This document shows, one piece after another, positions 9,801-18,677 of a stretch of 64,000 nt of DNA. Made by a program: the position numbers and the translations under genes. The DNA is from Histomonas meleagridis. Lineage: Eukaryota; Parabasalia; Tritrichomonadida; Dientamoebidae. The stretch spans positions 744,001 to 808,000 of the forward strand of contig WSYJ01000060.1 in the NCBI GenBank assembly GCA_020186115.1, given 5' to 3'. A model generated the notes under the pieces. The model was given only the letters and a program-made list of their open reading frames with translations. It was not told where the DNA came from and did not search any database. Every line of letters starts with the position of its first letter. The first letter of the stretch is position 1.

Positions 9801-12182
9801 TGAATTTTTGTTTTCTTTTTGATATTTACTTGCAAGTAAATAATATTTTATATCTAATCCACCTATAAAATTCAGACTTCGATCATTATATACATTTCTT
9901 GATAATATCATATCTCGATATTTCTTCGGTAATATTAACGTAGAAATTCCATTCATTATTTCGATTCTTAATTTCATTAATTCATTATTAGAAATAATTG
10001 GATATTTTGGTTGAGGAATTGAACTAAAACTCATATCAAAATTGGTCGGAACATTATTATATAATTGTTCTAAAAGAATTTTCGTAATTGATGAATAAAC
10101 ATTACTTATATCTGGTAATTTATCATTATATGACCATTCGATTGAATGTGTAAGTAATCTTCCATAAGGCATTGAATTTTCTTGATAAATTGGACACTTC
10201 GAAATGATTTTATTATATAATATATCAGAATAATTATCATAAACTTTCATTCCAATATATACTGAAAGTGGACTTAAAACATTATCATGAAATATTTCCA
10301 TTAAATAAGAACTACTTTTTGTGTTTTGATTTAAACAAAATATACAAAGTCGATGATGACATTCTATTGATCTTTCCATTAAATATTTATCATTTGTTTC
10401 ATACGCTTTAATCAGAATCTTATTAACAAATGATTGATAAACAGAATGAACTCTTTCAAATAAATTCGAATTTTTGGTTTTCATTACTTGGAAAAGATAT
10501 CGTTCGAATAAATGGACTGTTTCTTTAGTTATTTCACCATTCTTATTAACATTTTTTATTAATGGTGGATATTTAACAGTAACATTTTGTTGAAATCCAT
10601 ATTTATCACATTGGTCATTTTTCTTTTTAGTCTCAATTGAGTTTGTAAGTGTTTCAAGATCATCAATTAATAATGAAAGTGATAATGGAACAATCGTAGG
10701 TTGTTTAGCTAATTGTGAATTTAATGTTTTCTCTCCAAGTGGATCAGCCATTAATTCATTGATTAATTTATCTCTTAAATTAATTGGCAAATAATAAAAT
10801 GGGAAATTTCGAATGTCATCATAAAGAGAATTTACTTCCCATGATTTTCCATTTATTAAAATTTTGGTGATTCTGGTTAAATATTCAGTGTATTTATTTG
10901 GTGATATTTTAATAATGTTTTCTTTATTATTAAATATCCTTTCGATAATTATAGTGATAATATTTATCGCTTCATCATAAGTAGGTACAATTCGATTAGT
11001 TAATGATTTTAGAACAAATTCCATGTTAAAAATAGATATTAAGTTCTCAAATGGTTCATAATTATTATGTTCAATGATTTCTTCATAGATAACATCAGGT
11101 GTTTTCTCCATAAAAATGTTCCAATATTTGGAAAGTGGATGTTGTGGTTCATCAATACTAAGTGAACGAAGTGTATTTATGAAATCAATGGAATGAGAAT
11201 TATAATTAGGCGCAAAAAGTTGTTTGATTACATTTGTAAGATGTTTTCGCTCATGTTCTTTGTGTTCAAGTTCATATTCAAATGAATTTGGTATAAGTTC
11301 TTCATAAATAAATTTCATGTCAATGAGTTTGCAATTTAGATAAAAATCAAGTGGATAAAAAATGTTTGTAAGAGCACTCGGTTTCTTATAAAATATGTCG
11401 GAAATATGAAGTCTTTTGGATTTATACGCAGGAAATTGGTGAATCGCTTTTGATAATGATTGACATAAATCTTTTTGTTTGATCCATACTTGCTTGAATT
11501 CTTTGAGGCAATGAAACATGGGATAAAGTATTTTCGACTTATAATGTTTTGGTGATTTTGTTGAATATAAGTTTAAAATTTCAATTACAACATTGATAAG
11601 ACATTTCCCAAAAGATGACCGATGTTGAAGTACCTTATGGGAAACAAAAAAGCGCTTGTCAATGAAAATTATGGATTTTCGCTCAGGACTGATTTTCGAA
11701 TAATGATGATCAGGATTAATATACTCTTTCCAGATTCTAAGGCTCATCTCGTCTTTAAGTGGTTCACATAGACGAGCTGAAAATGCTGAAATAATATCTT
11801 TATCTGATTGTAATGAAAATAATTCAGGAAGGAATTTATATGCCCAAAGATGATCTTTAATATTACTAAGAATTTCCACACCAACTTTTTCTGATATTTC
11901 AAGAGAATCAAATTGTCGAATAAGGATCTTGAATATTGTCGATCGAACAGAATCAATTGTATCATCTAAAATTTTGATAACGTCATTATACCTTATATTT
12001 TTAAATATTTGCTTACGAACAAATCCTTTTTTAAGAATTGAATTCACATAAGTGAGATATTTAGAATCATAAACTAGCTGAAGCAATTCAGCCCATTGCT
12101 TACGTGTTGCAAGGCACCATACATAGCTTTTTGGATTTGATTGAATAGAGTTTATTTCGCCATTTTTCCAATCAAAAGACAT
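6882..12182 (-). CDS. Very large helical-repeat protein of unknown function
   Basis: A 1766-residue protein I do not recognise. It is built of leucine/isoleucine-rich amphipathic helices separated by polar turns, as in HEAT or armadillo solenoids. It has no signal peptide or transmembrane segment and no nucleotide-binding motif. The C-terminus is distinctive: an Ala/Met-rich stretch (MAMGMQSLDQ) followed by an acidic tail, DDDDELEEMDEALGFDDLLD. That tail could be a protein-docking or transcription-activation-like peptide. The central part is extremely rich in Asn, Ile, Lys and Tyr, reflecting AT pressure, while the last 80 codons are GC-richer. The frame is open over 5.3 kb, so it is surely a real gene. 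A scaffold role in a large complex is a guess. Confidence 0.8.
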   Translation of the reverse strand: MSFDWKNGEINSIQSNPKSYVWCLATRKQWAELLQLVYDSKYLTYVNSILKKGFVRKQIFKNIRYNDVIKILDDTIDSVRSTIFKILIRQFDSLEISEKVGVEILSNIKDHLWAYKFLPELFSLQSDKDIISAFSARLCEPLKDEMSLRIWKEYINPDHHYSKISPERKSIIFIDKRFFVSHKVLQHRSSFGKCLINVVIEILNLYSTKSPKHYKSKILYPMFHCLKEFKQVWIKQKDLCQSLSKAIHQFPAYKSKRLHISDIFYKKPSALTNIFYPLDFYLNCKLIDMKFIYEELIPNSFEYELEHKEHERKHLTNVIKQLFAPNYNSHSIDFINTLRSLSIDEPQHPLSKYWNIFMEKTPDVIYEEIIEHNNYEPFENLISIFNMEFVLKSLTNRIVPTYDEAINIITIIIERIFNNKENIIKISPNKYTEYLTRITKILINGKSWEVNSLYDDIRNFPFYYLPINLRDKLINELMADPLGEKTLNSQLAKQPTIVPLSLSLLIDDLETLTNSIETKKKNDQCDKYGFQQNVTVKYPPLIKNVNKNGEITKETVHLFERYLFQVMKTKNSNLFERVHSVYQSFVNKILIKAYETNDKYLMERSIECHHRLCIFCLNQNTKSSSYLMEIFHDNVLSPLSVYIGMKVYDNYSDILYNKIISKCPIYQENSMPYGRLLTHSIEWSYNDKLPDISNVYSSITKILLEQLYNNVPTNFDMSFSSIPQPKYPIISNNELMKLRIEIMNGISTLILPKKYRDMILSRNVYNDRSLNFIGGLDIKYYLLASKYQKENKNSTDIAYEPIKVVLNILKEKVNSYKAKNYKMPSTILTMKLISYIKSLFTRNNLYLINDLILPNDYFDTHSLENYENTIKQLDLNVQITKASVEAFKCFLPNYTFVGRIFNNENSTETFEILDLIFNFHNDSPIEKTERKKKLQAKPFYTFSLTIKAQPDIYIINYLKLKKEIPKHKNKPRKVLINGVIHILPPIPTKQNKPKIYQYELWTNSFYQRIGNSILKCNIEKFIENIKYSGKSLENVISCLYKCWKSIQLDKENDFLSSVLTLLFNDLLIKDPIPTNYDPNPQPKQTLYRNEIGEITTTSLSPLKIKSRQYYNNKSFGLKQYDGTMALIAYVCSLMLKPTISSYIKINEQCYETLIKFFSQSINDIKKTLGENNKFGFINYLSHVIINQIHFPDGIQSINWYNNNKTLEVETLQKLLTCELFAGEILEFIHQKLINEPNKDKRYGILTSLISLNLQKDISYVPIFSIKLISWILNYKICGIPLPKFTFDYLDTICISTLNIDIRKTIVSSIVAYYKSQAICNKEPEQFDELFKYIINIYSFGKNQILPILAQLIRPKFCNNVLYQSPIYKELMPKSSWPINLIGAQDYGEISMPRNGIWKQKYQQYVSEFLGNGLLTNDQHVLQLVIQVLTKIGIKGGEIASQVSIFIQKAFNTFNVLTPSAILLTFTFSFCFSEAHQQYTEMINSFIKIFEKTREALDIINEQQVKNIWFNPQKIDSSIYSSIDNIFDIYNETFDSVHQKIIGTNDVISMCNICKRILIAIKGKSPPIVSYLPYDTLVQKLKNYSNDDLMYVISTKEISSNTLNKLLNFILNIAKEKDFQFVPIVEKMFSKHENVLTYEQLKQISDWPLEISNDPKVRRLLYPMIKQCLIKLGEDSLEVKELLPKIWKFLEPREGVVIKQSSVSNAFSAGTQMQQRAMLSNRVYMQCLAAAPAVGMAMGMQSLDQAVDDDDELEEMDEALGFDDLLD

Positions 12183-12885
12183 TAAAATTTTTTAAATTTT
12201 AATCACTTCACATGGCAATTCTATCTGCCATTGAATATTCGAAAATTTTGAAAAAAGTTTAACACAAATATTTTCAGTGGTAACCGTTCGCACAGTGTGA
12301 AAATTTGAGTACTTTTTGTTCAACGAAATTTCTATCGTTTTTCTGAACGAATGGTAAAAATGAAATGATTATATATATCGTTATTATTTTCCATAAAGAA
12401 CAAACACATCATTCATTTTATCTTATATTGAATATGATTAAAAAGAATTGTGTTGATTCAAAAATACCGAAAAACACAATCTATTTTTTTGCATTACATG
12501 TCAGAAGAAAAAAAAGATATGAAGAACCATTTGACAAATCAACTTGAGGGAAATTATGATGTATATGTTTAACTTGATTTTTTTTTCAATATCAAATTTG
12601 TGAAAATTATTATCAAATTTTTTATTCATAAATTTTTTTTTCAATCAATCATAGCCATTTAATAGGTCATTCAAAAAGAAACTTATCCATATCAAAAAAA
12701 GTTAATTAAAATAACTTAGATAAAAAGTGAGAGATCATAAATGTGATCGAAATTCGAGAATTTAATATCTTCTGAGAGGAAACAATAAAATAATTAAAAA
12801 AATACAAAATATTTATATATAACAGATAGTGAAAATATGCAGCAGAAACTATAGATGGATAATAAGTTTGAAAGAATGCATTCGC
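12183..12885. other. AT-rich intergenic stretch with dispersed repeat
   Basis: No gene is supported; a 60-codon frame at 12365-12547 lacks any motif. A TAACCGTTC element at 12281-12289 sits about 100 nt upstream of the 1766-residue gene. Bases 12558-12733 are one copy of a repeat whose second copy is at 42705-42855. Confidence 0.5.
12558..12733 (+). repeat. Dispersed AT-rich repeat, copy 1
   Basis: Shares ordered blocks with 42705-42855: TATGTTT-ACTTGA, AAAATTATTATCAA, ATCATAG, CATTTAATAG, AAAAAGAAA and AACTTAGATAAAAA. Spacing between blocks is nearly the same. The orientation is the same and the copies lie about 30 kb apart. No coding potential or terminal repeats are seen. Confidence 0.65.
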
Positions 12886-13347
12886 TCATCGCCGATAACG
12901 TTTAGTTGGTTTCATAGATTTGGGAAGTGATTGTAGAACAGATGCTTTGCGGATGTATGGTATTTCATTTTTCCTTAGAGGATAAATGATTTTTGGTGTT
13001 GAAAATCTTGAATCATGCACTCCCTCTATAGTTGTTTTTTTAAGAGCTTCATCATCTGCTTTTGCTTCTCGTTCCGCAATTGCTGGAAGACTTTTTGTTC
13101 TTTTTGAATTTTTATTTTGATGTAGTGTTTGATATGATATTTTCTTAATTGTTGCATTCCAATTGTAAGGCTTGTCACTTGGCTGAATGCCTAAGGTAAG
13201 AAAATTATGTTTTTGTTCAAGATTTAAATTATTATCACTACGACTATCGACAGGTTTTTTCAAAAAATCGTCAACAGTTTCAAACGCTTCCTCTTCACTC
13301 ATGTCTTTTGATTTGTGATTTGGTTTTGAGCGTTGCTTTTGTCTCAT
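12886..13347 (-). CDS. Small basic protein, unknown
   Basis: A 153-residue protein rich in Lys, Arg, Ser and Asn, with no membrane segment and no motif I recognise. The N-terminus is basic (MRQKQRSKPNHKSK) and the C-terminus ends KPTKRYRR. The middle has an ordered-looking stretch, FLTLGIQPSDKPYNW. It may be a disordered nuclear or cytoskeleton-associated protein. A second Met at codon 16 (13302) could be the true start. No Inr is obvious. It lies 190 bp from the next small gene on the same strand, but nothing suggests co-transcription. Confidence 0.5.
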   Translation of the reverse strand: MRQKQRSKPNHKSKDMSEEEAFETVDDFLKKPVDSRSDNNLNLEQKHNFLTLGIQPSDKPYNWNATIKKISYQTLHQNKNSKRTKSLPAIAEREAKADDEALKKTTIEGVHDSRFSTPKIIYPLRKNEIPYIRKASVLQSLPKSMKPTKRYRR

Positions 13348-13538
13348 GTTTTTGTTAGCTTTTCTCTTGGCACCAAAAAACGTTTTTATGTAAAGTAAAA
13401 AGTGACGTCATCATTTTTATCTGAAAAAAAAAATCGAAATTAAACCAATGTTAAATAGAATGAAAGAAAATTCATTTATTGCTGATGCCTATTAAAAAGA
13501 TCTTTAAACTTTTATTCCCAATATTTAAACATATTACA

Positions 13539-13889
13539 TTATTGAATTGATGGGGTACTATACTTCCATTCAAGGTTAAATGAATCTATATCAAAGTCAT
13601 CAACACCTTCATCATTAGGTGGATTTTCTAATTCGTTTAAAGTTTGATCAACAAGTTTGGCTTTTTCTTCAATTTCAGCGATACGCTTTTGTTTTGATTC
13701 TTCTTCATCTAACCTAACCACTTTCTTGATTTCAGTGGTTTCAACAATATCGTATGAATCATTATATTGATGATTATCATTTTTATGAATTTCTTGTTCA
13801 CCGTAATTACCGTCATCTGAGTCATCTGAAATTCCAGCAAGTTCTTTATCCAATTCAGCCATTGCGGCATCAATATCTGAGTCTGCCAT
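13539..13889 (-). CDS. Small acidic protein, unknown
   Basis: A 116-residue, strongly acidic protein starting MADSDIDAAMAELDKELAGI. A central helical stretch, RIAEIEEKAKLVDQTLNELE, is probably a coiled coil. The C-terminus is aromatic (DSFNLEWKYSTPSIQ). No known domain is recognised. Composition and the open frame argue for a real gene. A TTGAACGTTTAAAC sequence lies about 40 nt upstream of the ATG. Confidence 0.55.
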   Translation of the reverse strand: MADSDIDAAMAELDKELAGISDDSDDGNYGEQEIHKNDNHQYNDSYDIVETTEIKKVVRLDEEESKQKRIAEIEEKAKLVDQTLNELENPPNDEGVDDFDIDSFNLEWKYSTPSIQ

Positions 13890-14066
13890 TACTTTGGTAT
13901 CAATGTCATATCACATTTCAAAAAAAAATTTGAACGTTTAAACAAAAGCACTTTTCAAATTCTTATAAACGTATTTTGCTTCGAAGCAACAATTTCCTAA
14001 AAACAGAAAGATAGACGCAAACCAACCAACCTATCTTTTTACCCAAATACAAAATAAAAGTGTTAA

Positions 14067-14085
14067 TCACAAAACCCAGCGGATA
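14067..14085 (+). promoter_or_regulatory. Inr followed by ATA where a start ATG is expected
   Basis: TCACAA (A+1 at 14069) fits the trichomonad Inr TCA(C/T)(A/T). It lies 14 nt before ATA at 14083-14085, in frame with the glycosyltransferase-like gene and directly followed by a signal-anchor. The Inr spacing is what is seen for intact genes in this window. Confidence 0.5.
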
Positions 14086-14310
14086 CTTTTTTTCCCAATC
14101 ATTTTTGGAATCTTAATCCATTTTTTAGCAACATTATCATATCACAACACTGAAGTTCAGTGTTATCTGCATGCACATGATTTATGTTCAGTTAATTTAA
14201 CAATAGTATATGACATACCAAATATTTCTTCATATTTAAAACATGAATCTGAATATCATTTTTCTAACACTCCAAATTATGTTTACATCCGCGATACGCA
14301 TGTCCCCGAA

Positions 14311-15561
14311 ATGACATTTCTTGAAAGAGTAATTTTATCTAATTATCCAGATCGTGGATATATTCCACTTATAGCAGCAACTTACGCATATACTCTCCCT
14401 CAATATATTCTTTATATCAATGGATCCACTATAAGTGAATTTCCTTCTGATGAATGGATTAACAATACATTATACAAAATGCAAAAAAATGATACACAAA
14501 TTGCATTTGGTTGCCAAACAATGTATCATAACGAAAAAGTCGGATGCGGCTTAGCTATTATTCAAACTTCTGTTGTAAACGAACTTCTTTTTTACACAAA
14601 TTCAAGTTCACAATCAATTCCACCACTTCTAGCATTATCTTTATACTCCAATATGCATCCAGATGAAATTCAAACCATATATGCACCATTTCAAGGAATC
14701 AAACCGAACATTAATTATAATTATGTTGATTCAACATATCAACCAATTCGTTCCCAAAGATGTCCACCACATAACGAAACATACAATGACACCTTTGCAA
14801 TACTTTTACCACAATTTAAACGCGATTATATTTATAATTTTAGTAAAAAATTCCAATTACAAAGTGTTCAACCCGAATTTTATTGTATTGTTCAATGTGA
14901 AAATCGAATTCATTATGACTTAACAACAATTCAAAACATATTACGACGAAAAGTATATCAAATATGGTGTTATAATTGGAGTCCATTATTTTATTTTCCT
15001 AATCATATCACATCTATTTTTCCTGTTGATTTTGTTATTCGATATGATGATGATATGTATTCTAATAGCACAAACACACATTATGAAGTCATCAAAAAGT
15101 CCAAAAACGATGACGTTATTATCGGTAACGAATATTTTATTTTGAATATAAATTTGTGCGGTTATGACGGCAAAATTAACTGCAAAGATTTTGACCATGT
15201 GACCTCACCTTATGTTTATCGTCCTTTTCATGCCAAGTTGAGTTGTAGGCTTAAACATTATACTTTCGCTGGTGGTGAAGATATTGGACTTTGCGTATCT
15301 TCAAATTTGTTATGTAATACAAAACATTCGGTTTATCCCTTTGATATAATTGCATTTCATCAAGATAGAAAAGGACATATCGAAGATGAATCAATTAAAA
15401 GAGCATATATTGAGGAAAATATTAATGGAATTTTGTTGTTTAAAATTTATTGTAATTATGTGGATGGCGGATATAAGCCAAAGTGTTATAATGGATACAC
15501 AACGCCAATAAAGAAAAGAAAGAATTTGGTTCATGATCATTATAAAATGAATTTCATTTAA
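14311..15561 (+). CDS. Putative DDD-motif glycosyltransferase, start codon missing upstream
   Basis: From the first in-frame ATG the protein has 416 residues, but coding sequence clearly starts earlier. In the same frame from 14083 the DNA encodes a hydrophobic signal-anchor (LFFPIIFGILIHFLATLSY) and then an ordered lumenal domain, with no ATG and ATA at the expected start. RYDDDMYS near residues 246-253 resembles the DxD metal and sugar-nucleotide site of GT-A glycosyltransferases. GGEDIGLC (about 335) and AFHQDRKGH (about 350) look like the downstream acidic and histidine motifs of such enzymes. Many N-x-S/T sites fit a secretory-pathway protein. Family and sugar are not identifiable. It may be a pseudogene by start loss, or the start may be non-AUG. 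Confidence 0.6.
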   Translation: MTFLERVILSNYPDRGYIPLIAATYAYTLPQYILYINGSTISEFPSDEWINNTLYKMQKNDTQIAFGCQTMYHNEKVGCGLAIIQTSVVNELLFYTNSSSQSIPPLLALSLYSNMHPDEIQTIYAPFQGIKPNINYNYVDSTYQPIRSQRCPPHNETYNDTFAILLPQFKRDYIYNFSKKFQLQSVQPEFYCIVQCENRIHYDLTTIQNILRRKVYQIWCYNWSPLFYFPNHITSIFPVDFVIRYDDDMYSNSTNTHYEVIKKSKNDDVIIGNEYFILNINLCGYDGKINCKDFDHVTSPYVYRPFHAKLSCRLKHYTFAGGEDIGLCVSSNLLCNTKHSVYPFDIIAFHQDRKGHIEDESIKRAYIEENINGILLFKIYCNYVDGGYKPKCYNGYTTPIKKRKNLVHDHYKMNFI

Positions 15562-16046
15562 TGTAATAAAATATTTATTTGTTAATTGAATTTTTGTTTT
15601 ATTTAACATGAAATAATGAAATTTTAATATCAAAATTTATTTGTTTGATTAAGATTAAAAATAATTTATGCATTGCATCGAAATTTTGTAGTTCGGAATT
15701 TAATAAGGATAATATTAAATTTACAAATGGATTTTTACCAAATTAATTTAAAGAATATAATTTAGTAAGTCAATTATCTAGCTTTGAACAGCAGACACTT
15801 TCCCAGGACCAGCCAATAGAGCTAACACATTCCCCATTGCAAGACGACGCACTAATTAATTATTGAAATGGGTTGGTATCAATAAAAATAAGACAAAAAG
15901 TAATCCACGCATACAGTTTTTGCAAATTTTATTTTGATGATCCGTTTCAAGCTGCTGCACTCCAATTTTTAATAAATAGAAAAAATTTTTGGGACCATTT
16001 ATTTTTTATTTTTCTTTTTCTTTTTTCCTATTAAAGGTCATCATCC
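15562..16046. other. Intergenic gap between convergent genes
   Basis: Both neighbours end here. The sequence is AT-rich with one less biased patch at about 15785-15850 (GACACTTTCCCAGGACCAGC). I see no gene, tRNA or repeat in it. Confidence 0.4.
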
Positions 16047-18677
16047 TCAATGATAAGGATTTTGATTTGCATACTCCATTATTTTATTTGCTTCTTCATT
16101 TGATATATTCATTCTTGGATCTTTAAATATGTATCTTCCTACATACTTTAATGAAATTGTACCTCTTGGACCCATATCAGCCATCTGAAAATCAGTCGAA
16201 TGCACAGGCAAAAATGTGGCATTTGAAAAAAACCTTCTCTTGAAATAATTACAAATTCTTTGCTTTTCTTTCTTGAATCCCAATTTATTTACTAGAATTA
16301 CATGATACATTTTTTGTGATAACATTAGCACATTTAAATTATTTTGGTTTCGGGGACGTAATGTTAATTGCTGACCTTCAATGAGATCTTTTGGTTTATC
16401 ACTACCACGTCTAAACAATCTCTCCATTAAATTTGATATTTGGATTCCATCAAAGAAATGATTTTCTGTTTCATTGTTATTTGATTTAAATTCAATTCCA
16501 GTTAATGCTTGGAAAAGTAATTTTGAATTTTGATGTGGTTGTTCATAATATACCAATAAGGGATATCCTAATTTCTTTAAGCCACCAAAAAATCCAAAGA
16601 ATGATGATTTAAAGAATGTACTTTCAGATTTTGTTATTAAATTATATTCCCATAAGTTGGTGTATAATGAGGTATCGATATCAACTTTAACATCTCGATT
16701 TGAAACATAATGTTTGTACACATAATTTACACTTAAGCCTGCAACTCCCAATAAAGCTAAAACACCAGTTCCTCCAAGAACTAATTTTCCAACAGTAGTT
16801 AATGCTGGTAAATAAGGAGTAATTAAATGAAAAATCTTTGAACCTAAAAAAGTAACTACCTCATGAGTAACTTTTCCAAGTTCTATTAATTTTTCAATTG
16901 ATGATACATATACACCATGTTGAGCTAATACATCTAAACCTTCCAGGAATGTTAGTGAATATATATAGGAAATTGATTTTATACCTCCAATCGCAACATT
17001 TTCCCCAGTTTCTCCAATTAAACCAACAATAGATGTTCCAATGTCTTGAATATTTGATATATTTTCATCAGCATTTCTAATACAATCAATTACGTACTGA
17101 CGAGCAAATTTGTTCCTTTTTAAAATTGAAAATGCATCCTTCAATATTTCATGAAAATATTGTTGATAATCGTTCGCAGAGATGTCATCTTCACCAATGA
17201 CATAAGGTAAAACAACACAAATAACAATACCAATCGTTAAAGACAATTCTGAAAAAATTTGGCTAATGTTTTCTTGGTTAGCTTCTTTTAATTTATTGTT
17301 TATCAATGTGTTAAGATTAGCACAACATGTAGAACAATGTTTTGCCACTTCACTTGCATTACGTGGTAATATGTTGTTATCATGCGATTTGATTTCATTT
17401 CCAAAATCTACAAAAAAATTTTCAAATAACCCCACAGATAAAAGTGCTAAAGATTGAATCTGATCCTTTGGATGACATAATTTGTCATAACTGATAGATT
17501 TTAAGATATGGTATAATGAATAATAAACTGTAATATAAAATGTCACTGGATGATTTATTGCATCTCCAATTGGTAAAAATTGAATAAATTCATTGAAATA
17601 ATGTTCTGATGCAAGTGAATGTTCGTTCATCCAATCTCGTTTCAAATCTTCAAGTATTGAATTATATTTACTTAATGAATAATCCCCACTTAAATCCCTC
17701 ATGTTATTATAATCTCGTACAAGAAATATAACTTTTGTCAATGATGAAGATGAAAGTTGTGCTCTTCGAATTATTGTTAAAACAGGTTTAATGCTTTCTC
17801 CGATATCTTGGATTTTTGAAACAGTAATACAAATTGTTGAAATTGATGAGAATATTGCATGAATGCGATCAAGGTATCTTGCTCTTGCATCGATCGATCT
17901 TTCATCCCCAGTTCCTTGTGCATCAAATAATATTACACAAGTATTTTGATTACTATTTGCTGCTTGAATACAAAAGTTTCGAATATCTTGAAATTGAACT
18001 GGAATTCTATTTATGAAATCAGAAACTCGGTAAATTCCATCTGCTAATAAACCTTTCGTTGTCGTATGTATTCCATTTCCGCTTGGAAATCCCATATTAC
18101 CTGTAAGTGCTTGTAAATATGTTGATTTACCTGTTTGATATAATCCGATAAGCATAATTAAAATAATTGGTACATCTCCAACTTGATTATACATTTCTTG
18201 AAGCTCATTTATTTTTATAGGTATTTGTGATCCACTATCAGGATTTGTATTTTGTTCATTGATTAATTGATATGGGATATTAAAATAAGTTTTAGGCAAT
18301 ATTGATGAACATTTCAATTGTTGTTTATAACAATTAATGGTCTCTTGATTTACAACAATATCATCATAACTTTGATTAATCATTTGGTAAACTGTTTCGA
18401 ATGTTATGTTTGATCTATAATTAATACATATATCTATTAAGTCTCTAAAAACAAGATTTTGGGGAATTGTACCTGCATATGCATGACCTGAAAATAAATG
18501 AAACAAAATTCGCCCAAATGATTTAATATCGTTTTTTTTCATTTTTGTTGAATTTCTTTGGTTGGTTAAATGCGTAAATGTTGTTCCTGTTATGATTGGC
18601 CATTTATTGGAATCCAAATAAATATTTTCCATAATGAGATTGCAATGTGCATAATTATTTAAATGTAAATATTTCAT
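16047..18677 (-). CDS. Pseudokinase fused to atlastin/GBP-type GTPase, main frame
   Basis: An 876-residue frame that is the C-terminal 90% of a longer gene reaching 19012. Residues 1-105 are a protein-kinase C-lobe: HCNLIMENIYL replaces the HRDLKxxN catalytic loop and ITG replaces DFG, so catalysis is unlikely. A second domain follows with the dynamin-superfamily GTPase motifs of the atlastin/GBP/Sey1 type: P-loop GLYQTGKST at 178-186, DAQGTGDERS at 252-261 (atlastin has DTQGTFD), and FLVRDYNN at 318-325, the (T/V)RD base-recognition motif specific to this group. A hydrophobic segment near 660-685 could enter a membrane. The region after it echoes the first G domain without a P-loop. It could be a membrane-shaping GTPase controlled by a pseudokinase module; that role is inference. 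Confidence 0.75.
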   Translation of the reverse strand: MKYLHLNNYAHCNLIMENIYLDSNKWPIITGTTFTHLTNQRNSTKMKKNDIKSFGRILFHLFSGHAYAGTIPQNLVFRDLIDICINYRSNITFETVYQMINQSYDDIVVNQETINCYKQQLKCSSILPKTYFNIPYQLINEQNTNPDSGSQIPIKINELQEMYNQVGDVPIILIMLIGLYQTGKSTYLQALTGNMGFPSGNGIHTTTKGLLADGIYRVSDFINRIPVQFQDIRNFCIQAANSNQNTCVILFDAQGTGDERSIDARARYLDRIHAIFSSISTICITVSKIQDIGESIKPVLTIIRRAQLSSSSLTKVIFLVRDYNNMRDLSGDYSLSKYNSILEDLKRDWMNEHSLASEHYFNEFIQFLPIGDAINHPVTFYITVYYSLYHILKSISYDKLCHPKDQIQSLALLSVGLFENFFVDFGNEIKSHDNNILPRNASEVAKHCSTCCANLNTLINNKLKEANQENISQIFSELSLTIGIVICVVLPYVIGEDDISANDYQQYFHEILKDAFSILKRNKFARQYVIDCIRNADENISNIQDIGTSIVGLIGETGENVAIGGIKSISYIYSLTFLEGLDVLAQHGVYVSSIEKLIELGKVTHEVVTFLGSKIFHLITPYLPALTTVGKLVLGGTGVLALLGVAGLSVNYVYKHYVSNRDVKVDIDTSLYTNLWEYNLITKSESTFFKSSFFGFFGGLKKLGYPLLVYYEQPHQNSKLLFQALTGIEFKSNNNETENHFFDGIQISNLMERLFRRGSDKPKDLIEGQQLTLRPRNQNNLNVLMLSQKMYHVILVNKLGFKKEKQRICNYFKRRFFSNATFLPVHSTDFQMADMGPRGTISLKYVGRYIFKDPRMNISNEEANKIMEYANQNPYH

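Noticed and set aside
12365..12547. 60-codon plus-strand frame
   Set aside because: No motif; next to a dispersed repeat and without Inr.
14663..14923. 86-codon plus-strand frame
   Set aside because: Out-of-register shadow within the glycosyltransferase-like gene.
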